Of a DNA stretch of 64,000 nt, positions 47,400 through 57,090 are shown piece after piece. Where the stretch lies: assembly GCF_000321225.1 (NCBI RefSeq), contig NW_004451009.1, forward strand, positions 519,370 to 583,369. Direction: 5' to 3'. The translations under genes were made by a program, and so were the position numbers. The notes beneath the pieces are model-generated. The model saw only the letters and a program-made list of their open reading frames with translations. It was not told the DNA's origin and ran no database searches. Origin of the DNA: Odobenus rosmarus divergens. Its lineage: Eukaryota > Chordata > Mammalia > Carnivora > Odobenidae. Position 1 is the first letter of the stretch, and every line of letters starts with the position of its first letter.

Positions 47400-48060
47400 C
47401 TTAATCCTGGAAGGTTATAAACTGAGTCAACAAGCTGTTAAATAAAATATTCCTGTCTTTCTACATTGAGAACTAGAAATTCACAGAGAAAATTAAAGAT
47501 GTGTAAAATTGTGGTTATTATTTGATAAAAACTGGCAAAATATCAAAGACAACTGAACTCAATTATTATTGTGTATGTTTAGGTAATCTGTTGATGGGTT
47601 GTTAATGTTTCAATTACATAAAACTAAAGGCATACAAAATTCATAAGGTCATATAGTTTGTCAAAACTATGTTGTTAAAAATCAAGATTTTCCTATTTAT
47701 ATTCTATTGCCATTAAAGATCTAATCTATGATCAAAGTGTGTACTTCCATTTATAATGTCCAAAATTGAGTACATAAACACCAAAAAATAAATTAAATAT
47801 AAAGAAACAAAAAATTTTAAGTTCTTCTGAATATGCAAAATTATACTGTAAAAATAGAGGCAATGCAAATTAATCATTTAATTAATATCAAAATTTAGAT
47901 TCAAATTTATTTGACTAAAGCTACATTTTAATTTAATTTTTAAAAATTTCAATTAGATCTTATTAATTGTTTTGGAAAATAAAACTTCATAATTAGCCAT
48001 CCAGAATTGCCCATCTAGTGGCCAAAGTGTTGGTATCATGCTTCATTCATGTTGCCCTAG
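47400..48060. other. Strongly AT-rich island
   Basis: About 660 bases of roughly 25-30% G+C (estimated by eye) within a GC-rich region. It is full of AATTAATT, TTAATTTAATTTTT and A/T tracts. No LINE, LTR or gene frame is recognised. Such DNA may act as a scaffold/matrix attachment region or may be a decayed repeat. Confidence 0.5.
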
Positions 48061-50469
48061 AACTACGGATTTGAGTATCAAATTGTTTATCTTGCCTCCC
48101 GATCCTTGGTTGTCCCATGAATTGTAGTAAACATGGAACCAATTCCTGAGTAGGTCATTCTGGAACCAAAAACAGAACCCAGAAGAACAAGGAGATGGAT
48201 TCTTGGTGCTACTGACAAATAACATTCTGCTACGTAGGGATCTACTGTTTTCGGCGATATCCAAGTGGACAGACCTAACACCTTCATTTTTCTTTTCTTT
48301 CACCCGACTTTTTCTGCGGCTTCAATCAGTACTTCCCCAACCACCTGGGGTGAAGACTAGAGTTTTCAAAATCTTATTTTCTATTTGTTGTTTGCTTTTG
48401 AAAAGTACAATAAAATGAGTTCCTAGGAAAATGAAATAAAAAAGAAAATGCAAGCTCCTGTTATTTGTCGGCTTTGATAGACATAAAAGTGCCTTCTCAA
48501 GTGTCCGAAGCCGTTCCCCAGGGTCTGCTTTCAGTATCCGTGGTTCTCTGCCGTGGTCCAGTGGGCAGTGTCCACCCTGTGGTGGGACGCAGCCGCCTTC
48601 GTGCGGGCCACGGGGCGGCTGCTCCGGGCCTTCAGCCAGTTCGCGAGGGAGCGGGTGTCCAGGGTTTGGGTTGTGTTGGTCTCGACCCTCAGTGACACAG
48701 GTGGCCACGTTCATTCCACACACATATGTCCAGTCCCGAGTTCGTGACCTGTGGACCCCCACCCAAGTCGCAGGCTCCTGCCCATGCCGGCACCCCATAT
48801 ATCTGTGGGGTCTCCCTGCCCCTCTCTAGCCTTTGGTCACCGGCTTCCCCGTGTCCCTCGGAAGCTCCCTTTGTGTTGAAAGCTCTGGCACACGGGACTG
48901 CGCCCCATGTGACCCTACACAGACAGGGGGGTGGGGAGGGGATGGGACATGCTGCTCGTTCACGGCTGGGTGGCCCTGCGCCAGGCTGGCCTCATGCTCT
49001 CAAGCAGGAGGGATGCCCACTCTGAGCCACCTTCCCTGGCTGTCCATGCCTTCCTGGGAAGTGCGGCCCGTGTTCCCACCCGGGGCGGGGTCCTCCGGGT
49101 CACTCCAAGCTGGCATTTTCATTTCCCTTCCGCCGATGAATCTCACTGAGAAAGATGCTCTCCTCCTGCACCGTGGTTCAGAGTGAGAAAGCCCAGAGGT
49201 GCGGTCGCTTTTTGTAAACCACACTTCCATCTATGACAGTGAGTACATTTGCCTGCGCCTTTTAGGGAATGGGCACTCTCGTTTCCAGGGCATAGACGGC
49301 ACGAAACCCCCAGGAGTGCCCGCGCCATGGGTGGGTTTGGAATGTAGAGCGTCTGCGGCCCGGCGTGGAGAACACCCACTTCCTCTTTGGAGTCAGCGCT
49401 GCTCCGAGTGGTGTCTGGGGTCCAGCTTGCTGAAAACCCAGCAGAGGCAGCGGTTTCATCGGCATGTACTTGAAGACAAGGTGCCCGGCTGAGCCGCTGG
49501 GTGTGGCCGATTTCTGCAGGCACGCGTTGTCTCTGGCTGACGAGGAGGGGCAGACAGTGAGGAAGGGACCGTCTTACTCCGGCACCAGCTCCCTCCACCC
49601 ACGCCGTGAATCCGAGGCCACCTGAGCGTCCTGCCACCGGTGCCCTTCGGCCCCCACTCAGGATCCATGCCAGCATCCTGCCCTCGTGTGACCCGAGGAA
49701 TTCCTGCCCCTCCTCCTGACGAGGGGCGGCCATGAAGGACAGAGAAATGGTGTCTCTACATGGCATCTTTTTGTATATGCTAGTGGAAAAATGTAGCTTG
49801 TATTTAAAATAAAAGAAGCATGTCTTCTCAGAACTGGGAAAAAAATCCCCAGATGGCATTGCCCAGATGCACAAATACCCGTTATGTGTTTTAAGCCTGT
49901 TCCCTGGTATGCTTCCTAGAAATGAAGCTTGGGCTCTGGCGCCAAGTAGACCCGGTCGGAAGCCTACAGTGTTCCTAGGCTGGTGCTATGATCTTGGGGA
50001 CCACTCATTTCGAGTCCTTGGTCCTGGGGTGGGCTGTGTCTGCCGTGGCCGCGCAGCAGGTGGCGGTGATGGGGCCTTGCACTCAGGTCTCTGCCCCAAC
50101 TGATGAGCTAAGGGACAGCAGGCTGGACGCTTCACTCTGGGTTTTCCTCTGCTGAATGGGGTCATTCCATCGCAGAGTATTTGGGAGGATTCTACACAGA
50201 AAGGTGTGCAGAATGGGACCTGCACACAGGGTCGAGGGCCTGATGGAGACGGGGTCGGAAGACCTCTCTTCATGGTGACAGGGAAGCTCAAGCACATAGT
50301 GCTCACTAAGGTCTTCTCTCCTTTCTCTCCACTTTGGTTAAACGCCCAGTTTACTGGCGGGGGTCCCCAGGCCTGACACTCTCAAGAGTAACCACCAATT
50401 ATTTATAACCTACAAATACCTCCTGGATTTCCCATGCTCAAATGCATGTGGAAAGTCATTCTTAATTAT
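48061..50469. other. Intergenic DNA without a recognised gene
   Basis: AT-rich to about 48460. Two AATAAA-type hexamers (48409 and 48435) follow a T-rich stretch but no upstream gene is seen. GC-rich after 48540, with a CpG-rich patch at 48580-48660. Minus frame 49143-49874 (243 codons) overlaps plus frames and has no domain. Confidence 0.4.
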
Positions 50470-50600
50470 TTTAATAAATGTTTATTGCATGCCTAGTGTG
50501 TGCTAAGACCTGGGGATATGAAGACAAATAAAAACCGGCTTGTGCACAAATGTCTGACTCCCATGGCTAGTGCTGGTCAGATGCTGTGGGAGAGAGGCCC
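50470..50600 (-). mobile_element. L2 3'-end fragment
   Basis: 'ataaatgtttattgcatgcc' then 'agtgtgtgctaagacctgggg' (50474-50515) follows the reverse complement of the L2 LINE tail. The match continues weakly into 'atatgaagacaaataaaaacc'. Confidence 0.6.
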
Positions 50601-50779
50601 CCAGGAGCTTGCCACTGGCCCACGCCAGGTCACTCTGCCCCTGGCATCTCTCCAGCGGGAACGGTCCTCTCGCAGGGACCCTCGGGGTGACTGTGCCACC
50701 AGGAGCATGGGACCGTGAGTAGCGTGACCAGGGTAATAGCCAAGGGATGAAGCCAGAAGCTGCCCCCTTACAGGGGCTC

Positions 50780-51130
50780 CACGGGCCGAAATGTGAACGG
50801 TTCTGGAAGCTTTATGCTCCCTGGTGTTTTTTATGAGTTCATAAAGTGAATCTTCCTTTCAAAAAAGGATGTGTTTAGGAAGCTAAACTGTTCGCTTTTT
50901 TGAAATGAATGATCTATTTTACAGAGCTTAAAAGTATGTCCAGCCCGCCTGCAGTAAATCCTTCCCTGGTCGTAATGGATAATGTAAGCAACGTGGCTGC
51001 CACTTAAACGGGGCCGGGGGGTAGGGGGGGCACAGCCATCACCGTTTGAAACGCCTCTGTCATTCTAAACAGAAACAGATGTCTGAGCGCAGAAGTCATT
51101 CTTCAAACAGTAGATTAAAACATCTGTCAG
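50780..51130. promoter_or_regulatory. Repeat-free block, candidate conserved non-coding element
   Basis: Balanced composition between GC-rich neighbours, with no repeat family recognised. Includes 'ttttttatgagttcataaag' (50826-50845), 'ttgaaatgaatgatc' near 50900 and 'aaacagaaacagatgtctg' near 51068. No frame with a domain. Conservation cannot be tested from this sequence alone. Confidence 0.25.
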
Positions 51131-51289
51131 GAGGGCCTGGAGGGGCCCGGCCAGCAGCAGCCGCCACAGCTGGGCTTGCCAATCACACGCTTCCAGGGGG
51201 CGGTGGGTGCACAGAGGGGGCCGGGAGGAAGCTGCATGCCCTGTCCCCTTTCAGCTGCTCTCGATCTCACTGTCGGGATTCACAGTGTC

Positions 51290-51492
51290 CTGCTGGCCGG
51301 CCCCTGTCCACCCCCCCGCCCCTGTCCACTGCCCTGCCCCTGTCCACTCCCCCCGCCCCTGTATACCTCCCAGCCCGTATCTACCCCCTCAGCCCCTTGT
51401 CCTGTCCACCGGCCCCTGTCCACCCCCGGCCCCTGTCCACCATCCATCCCCTGTCCACCCCTAGCCCCTGTCCACCCCTGGCCCCTGTGCCA
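51290..51492. repeat. C-rich minisatellite, about 16-19-base unit
   Basis: About eleven imperfect copies of a unit resembling gcccctgtccaccccc. G-rich on the minus strand, with quadruplex potential. Frames remain open in several phases on both strands, Pro/Ser/Thr-rich on plus and Gly-rich on minus. Confidence 0.9.
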
Positions 51493-52335
51493 CTGGCCTC
51501 CGTGACCCTGCCGGCTTCCCTTGGGTCTTTGTGCTCTTTCCTGGTAGTCAGGGCCCCCTGTTGCTGAGGCCCTGAACAGACTGCGCTCCTGGTGGGTCTC
51601 TGTGTCCCTGGCCTTGTGTGGGGTCCCTGGGGGCTCAGTCCTGAGCACAGTGACCTTCTGGGACAGGGGCCTGGCTTCGCCACATCATGTGCCAGTGTCT
51701 TAGAACCACAGGAAAAGACAGCAGCCCCCGCCTGTGGCCCAGCACGAAGGCCAAGATTCAGGGGTCGGGGCAGGAGTCAGGAGAGAAGTGTGTGGGGGAT
51801 GCTTGGACCAAAGATGCCCTCCTTTCCCTGTCCCCTGCCCCTCCCCCAACACAGCCCCTCACCGGCCAGTGTGTCCTCGTGCCACGGCGGGGGGTCGGCA
51901 GAGGGGCCCTCTGGCCTGAGGGGGACCCTGCAGTCACCATCCAGGAGGGCGCCTGTGGGCAGGTGGCCTCGAGCGTCAGCACCACGCGGCCTGAGCTGGC
52001 CCCGCCCTTACAGGTTTGTGGGAAGTGGTTTCGCGATGTCTCATGGTATCAGAACATTCTGGTTTTATTTTTGTCATGTTGTGAACGTCTATTTGTGTAG
52101 GAAAAGATACAGGCTTTCTTTTCAGTTTATGATTTCTTCTTTGCTCTTCAAATAATCAGCTGCTGTGCTGCCTTCAGGCCTCTGGACTTTGAGGCCTCAG
52201 GCTGATGGGCGGGAGGACGCAGGAGATGCCCGGGAGCAGGCCACACCCTGCCCCACACAGACACGCGAAGTGCCGTGTTCAGGGACGAGCCAGCGCGCGG
52301 TGTGTGGCCCTGCAGGGGCTCTGGCGGCCCGGTGT
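51493..52335. other. GC-rich intergenic DNA
   Basis: No feature recognised. The longest frame (51592-52155 plus, 187 codons) has no domain and is overlapped by other frames. Confidence 0.4.
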
Positions 52336-52339
52336 CCAG

Positions 52340-52625
52340 ACTCAGGCCCCCCGCGCCCCAACTCGGCCTCCCCCACGCCCCGACACGGCCCCCCGCACCC
52401 CGACTTGGCCTCCCCCGCACCCTGACTCAGCCCCCCGTGCCCCGACACGGCCCCCCCGCGCCCCGACTCGGCCCCCTGCGCCCTGACACGGCCCCCCCGT
52501 GCCCCAACTCGGCCTCCCCGTGCCCCGACTCGGCCTCGGTGCCCTGACTCGGCCCTCCCCGCACCCCAACACAGTCCCCTGTGCCTCTACTTGGCCCCCC
52601 GCCCCCACTCAGCGCCCGCACCCCG
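52340..52625. repeat. CpG-rich C-rich minisatellite, about 19-20-base unit
   Basis: About 13 copies of a unit resembling cgccccgactcggcccccc, in two variants (gacacgg and gactcgg) that partly alternate. It is CpG-rich, and its minus strand is strongly G-rich. Six frames are largely open; the Arg/Pro/Thr- or Gly/Arg/Val-rich peptides are by-products. Confidence 0.9.
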
Positions 52626-53394
52626 GTGGGGCTGTTGTACCTGCTGGTCTCGGGCCCCTCCCCACGCCCGGCGGGGTTTACTAGGCTCTGATTTACACCG
52701 ATGTCCTGGGCCAGTGCTCCTCGGCAGCCCCTTGTCCCCGTGGGCCGTGGCCCCCAGGCATCTAACACTTTCTTCAGCAGGAGCTGGGTGGTCACTCGGA
52801 GGGTCGCCCCACCCTGGCTCCTCCAGACCCTCTGTGGTTAAGACTGAAAATCATGCCCTGACACGCGAAGAGGCCAACATGCTGGTGAGACAGAGAACCA
52901 GAGACTAGGGGCTGTGGAGAGAATGTGCCCCCGACGCCTGCCGTCGCTCCCTCCACATGTCCTCCGCTGCTGGCTTCCCCGAGTGGGCTGTAAATGAAAC
53001 CCAGAGGAGCAGTGGGGTCAGTCTACAACAGCCCCCAGCCCTGGGGAATATGTTAGGCCAACTTAACAAATGCATAGGGTCCCAAAGAAAGGAGGTGAGA
53101 GACCCATTTTACTCCGCACTCAGGCAACTCCTGGAGCATTGTGCTCAGCTGTGGTCAGTACAGAAGGAGGACACAGTCAGTTCCCTGGAGACTGGACTAC
53201 GTCCTTCTCGTACATCCCAGACACTAGGTCTCCCACACCTAGTGTAGCGTTGGCAAAGGGGTACTCATCCCCTCACCCTTTCATTGATGAAATGTATCCA
53301 AAATATGTTTTTGATCATCAGCTATGTGTGGGGCAAAGTTACAGGTCCTGAGATACAATCATGGGTAAAAGATTGACGGTGATCGGCTGAGTGA
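52626..53394. other. Intergenic DNA without a recognised gene
   Basis: No gene or assigned repeat. Short frames only. Confidence 0.4.
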
Positions 53395-53740
53395 ACAATA
53401 GGAGCATGTTCAGAGACAGACAGACAGACAGAAACTTATCTTAAGGAACTGGCTCATAAAATTGTCAAGTCTAGCAGGTCTGAAATTTACAGGGCGGGCC
53501 AGGAGGCTGGAGACTCAGGAACTCTTGCTTGAGTAAGACCTTCTGCAGGAGAGTCCCTTCTTCCTCCCGAGACCTCAGATTTTTGTCTTTTGTCTTCAGC
53601 TGCTTGCATGTGGCCCACTACATGCTGGAGGGTCATCTGCTTTGCTCCAAGCTGACTGATTTAAATATTAATCTCACCTGAAAATACCCTCACGGGGGCA
53701 TCTAGATGGGTATTTGACCAAACCCTGGCTGCTGCGATCC
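53395..53740 (-). mobile_element. MLT2-like (ERVL) LTR
   Basis: The plus strand follows the antisense of an MLT2-type LTR: a short GACA repeat, 'cttaaggaactggctcataaa', 'ggctggagactcaggaactc', then 'catctgctttgctccaagctg', 'tttaaatattaatctcacctg', 'ataccctcacgggggcat', and 'tatttgaccaaaccctggct' near the right end. No internal genes. Orientation is opposite to the fragment at 37760. Confidence 0.7.
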
Positions 53741-55440
53741 AGACAAGTGGAAACGTGAACCGGCCACCCCAGGGGTGTAAGAGCTATGGGTAAGTTCACA
53801 ATAGCTTACGTAGAAAGAACCAGACTCGTTCCTTGTGAGTCCAGGAGGTAACCTGGGACCAGGTGCTTCGGGGAGCTCCAAATGTCTGAGAGTAGCTGGT
53901 GACGGGGCCTGCAGGGTCTGGGAGTGGCTTTGTATGATTTGTAAAAAGCTCAGCTGGGCTTTGGAGCAGAGGCCGTAGACACACCCCGGCTGGCAAAAGC
54001 CGCTCAGGCCATGAGAACCAGGCTGTCTGGGGTCAGCATGGCCTGGGGTCCAGAGGAAGAGGAGGAGGGATGGGGCCACGGTGGGGGGTAGGGGCCCCCA
54101 GTCTCCCTCCCGATGCCTGCACAAAAGACGGAATCTTGTCTCACGACAACCGCAGAGGGACTCAGTAGGAAAGGGAGCCCCCGAGAAACCCAGGGCAACA
54201 GTTCGGGGCACCCCACCTCCACCGCCTCCCCCCTAGTCCCTGTCTCCCTCATGGGCAAGGGGCAGCGCCCGCATAGCACGGTCACCTGTCACTGTGGGCC
54301 GCAGGCCGCTTTCCACGCCCGCCTTCTCGGGGTGCGCAGATCCCACCATCAGTCACTGCCAAGGTGTGGACAGAGCAGCCAGAACAGGGGTCTGGAGGCG
54401 TCGTGGCCGAGTCAGACGCATTCATTCTACCCGGGCAGCTGTGCCGGGCCTAGAGCCTCCTGGAGGAGCTCGTGGAGGGGAGGGAGGGTGCTGTCCGAGG
54501 CTCCTCGAAGAGCAGGGCAGTCTAGCTCGAATACCTAGCAGGGGGCCTGCAGGCCTGGGGCCCTGATTGGGCACGGCTGGGTCTGGGAGCCTCCAGGCAT
54601 GAGCTCGAGCTTGAGGGTTCTGTGGAACAGCTTCGGCCTGAGCATCCTCTGGGGCCACAGCTCTACTCCTGTTCTGGGTGAACGCCTGCCCAGGTCTGAG
54701 CTCCGGCCTGGGTCCTGCGGTTGGCTCTGCTGACCCTGCGGATGGGGGTCTGCACAGGCCGGCCCCTTGTGCCCCCAGGTGGCCAGGGTGGCGGCCACAA
54801 CCCCAGGACCCAGGCACAGGCCCTTGCTGCAGACAGCAGCCCCACTCCATCCTGTGAGCCCCCACACCAGCGTCGCTGGGCACCACCCCAGCCCCTGCCT
54901 CCTGTGCACCCCCAGTCCTGGGACCCTCCTCCAGCAGGACGACCCCCCCTCCCCCACCGGCGGTCTCAGCTCTGTCCAACCCTGTGCACTCCAGCACTCA
55001 GGGCTGCTACCTGAGCACAGGACCAAACAGAAGCCTTTCCTCCCAACTCACGTGTCCTACCTCTTTCTTGCCTTTGCAGAAAACAAAATGCAACACCCAA
55101 GCAGTGGCCCCCGCTTCCCTGGGATTCTCTCCTCCACATGCAGCTATGGGCTCCTTCTGTGCCGTCCACCAAAACCACTCTGGGTAAACCACCACGGTTC
55201 CTTGTTGCCAGCCCTGTGGCTCCTTTCTCACTCCCCAGCAGCAAACACCCTTCCCTGTGTGGCCATCAGGACAACAGAAGCCACCTTCGATGTTTAGAGA
55301 TTCCTTTTGTAGGGAATTACTTACAGAAGTCCTAGCAGAGCTGGGAGCCGGTGCAGAAGGCAGAGGGCCCAGGGACAGGCAACAATGGGGAGCCCTGGTG
55401 CCCTTGGTGGGTGTCCCAGAGCCAGGGGCCCACAGCAGGG
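53741..55440. other. GC-rich intergenic DNA without a recognised gene
   Basis: Overlapping frames up to 191 codons (54422-54997 minus) without domains. A second possible acceptor, 'ctctttcttgcctttgcag' ending at 55079, is followed by an open stretch and a GT at about 55187, but the peptide is not recognised and low in information. Confidence 0.35.
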
Positions 55441-55705
55441 ACCCAACCCCAGGGGCTTACCACCCCCAGCGACCCATCTACAGGGACCCACCACCCCCAG
55501 GGGCCCACCCCCAGAGGCCCACCACCCCCGGGTGCCCACTCTAGGAGCCCACCCCCAGGGGCCCAACCCCAGGGTCTTACCACCCCCAGCGACCCATCTA
55601 CAGGGACCCACCACCCCCAGGGACCCAACCCCAGGGGCTTACCACCCCCCAGGGTCCACTCTAGGAGCCCACCCCCAGGGACCTACCCCCAGAGGCCCAC
55701 CGGAG
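55441..55705. repeat. Minisatellite with a 120-base higher-order repeat
   Basis: The basic unit resembles acccaccacccccagggg. At a higher level, the block starting 'cccaaccccagg' at 55442 is repeated at 55562, exactly 120 bases away and nearly identical for about 60 bases, and starts again in shortened form at 55624. The segment 'ccactctaggagcccacccc' also occurs twice (near 55535 and 55656). Since 120 is a multiple of three, several frames on both strands stay open, giving Pro/Gly/His-rich peptide repeats that are not evidence for a gene. Confidence 0.9.
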
Positions 55706-57018
55706 ACTGGTAACCCTACCAGCAGCTTACACCCCCACTGATGCCCCTGAGTGGGCTTGCGTGCTGCATGCTGTCCACTTTCTGACCTTGTGTGGTGTCT
55801 GCCCTGGCTTGCTGCCAGGCAGGGGCCCGGTGAAAGGCACTTCCAGGATCAGACCCTGTGACCAGGGCCTAGAGCAGAGGGTATGTGACCACAGCGGCAG
55901 CAGACAAGTCCCCTCCATCCCCGGCGCATGCACAGCCCACCGACAGGGGTTCTGGGGTCCTAGGGTCCCCTCCTCATCCCTTCATGGCAAGCGTGTGTTT
56001 ACAGTCTCTGATCCGACTCTGGCCGGGTCTCCACACACTTCAATATAATCCAAGTTCCTTCTCCCCGGGACTGTGCCTTCTCTGAGCGCGCTGCACCCTG
56101 CTGCCCGTCAGGAACGAGGATCCCATCCCTCCTTCTGGCTTCTCTGCTCCCCTCCTCACCTGCACAATCCTGAAACCCACTAGCCCCCAGCTCTCTCCAG
56201 CTTCCCCCTCGCTGATGCAGGCCGCCCTGCCCTCCTGGCCTGTCCTGATGCCTCCCATGTCCACTCTGTGGCCAGCCATGCCCCCAATGCCATCACGTCA
56301 CTCCTTCGCCCAGAACGCCTCCATGGGCCACGTTCTGGTTCTCAAGGTAAATGCTAACCCGCAGGCGGTGGCCCTGCTGCGTCTGCCGTGTCTCCTTGCC
56401 TGAGGGCCTCTTGAGTCTACACCCCAGCCACACTGAGCACCTCCTAGTTCCTCGAACCAGCTGTGCTGCCTCCAGCCCCAGCATCTTCTCCAGATGGCCC
56501 TTGCCGATCCCTGGTCTCGGTCTGGCTAACTAATCCTCCTCATCAGTCCATGCCCAGAAATCCCTTCCTGCAAGAACCTTCTGGGCCCCCAGCTCTGGGC
56601 GTGTCCTTCTGTGGGAATTCACGGCTCTGAGGGACCCGCGTCCCTAAACAGCCGAGCACCCCGCCACACCAGCATGCCGTGGGCAGCCTCTGGGCATCTC
56701 TTAGCTCCTGAGGCCCTGCACCTGTACCCAGCACTGGCGTGGGGCAGGTGGTCAGCCAGTCGTTTTGAATTTTAAACTAGTAAATGAATGTTGAGGAGAA
56801 TTTAATCCACGTTACCTGGAGGAATAAAGGATTTTAGTCTTGTCTTGCTCTGTTTTGAGAAGAGCCCACTAAGGGGTCCAGCATGGGTACCGCCTCCTCC
56901 ACAGGCTTTCCTTAACTCCTGGACTCGGCTCCCCCGCCCCAGGCTTCCAGGCGCCCCTCACACAAGCCCCGGGATGCGGCCCAAGTTGTCTGGAAGATAG
57001 GAATCTATCAGGGCTCCA
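55706..57018. other. Intergenic DNA, possibly with an old repeat at 56200-56480
   Basis: No gene recognised. The part 56290-56470 ('tcgcccagaacgcctccatgg', 'cacactgagcacctcctagttcctcgaa' in pieces) resembles a common ancient mammalian repeat, possibly L2, but the assignment is weak. Confidence 0.35.
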
Positions 57019-57090
57019 TGTCTGTCTGTCTGCTGTCCATCTGTCTATCATCTATGTGTCTACCTATCATCTGTCTGTCTGTCTACCATC
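57019..57090. repeat. (TCTG/TCTA)n microsatellite
   Basis: Imperfect tetranucleotide repeat of TCTG and TCTA units with interruptions such as ccat and gtgt. Confidence 0.85.

Noticed and set aside
48180..48445. 3' end of a processed gene with AATAAA signals
   Set aside because: No upstream coding homology, no A tail and no flanking duplication could be found.
55060..55187. Second possible exon after a pyrimidine-rich acceptor
   Set aside because: The acceptor is fair but the peptide is not recognised, the donor is weak, and several phases are open.
55351..55741. Pro/Gly/His-rich repeat proteins
   Set aside because: Produced by a minisatellite whose period is a multiple of three, so all copies stay in frame by default.
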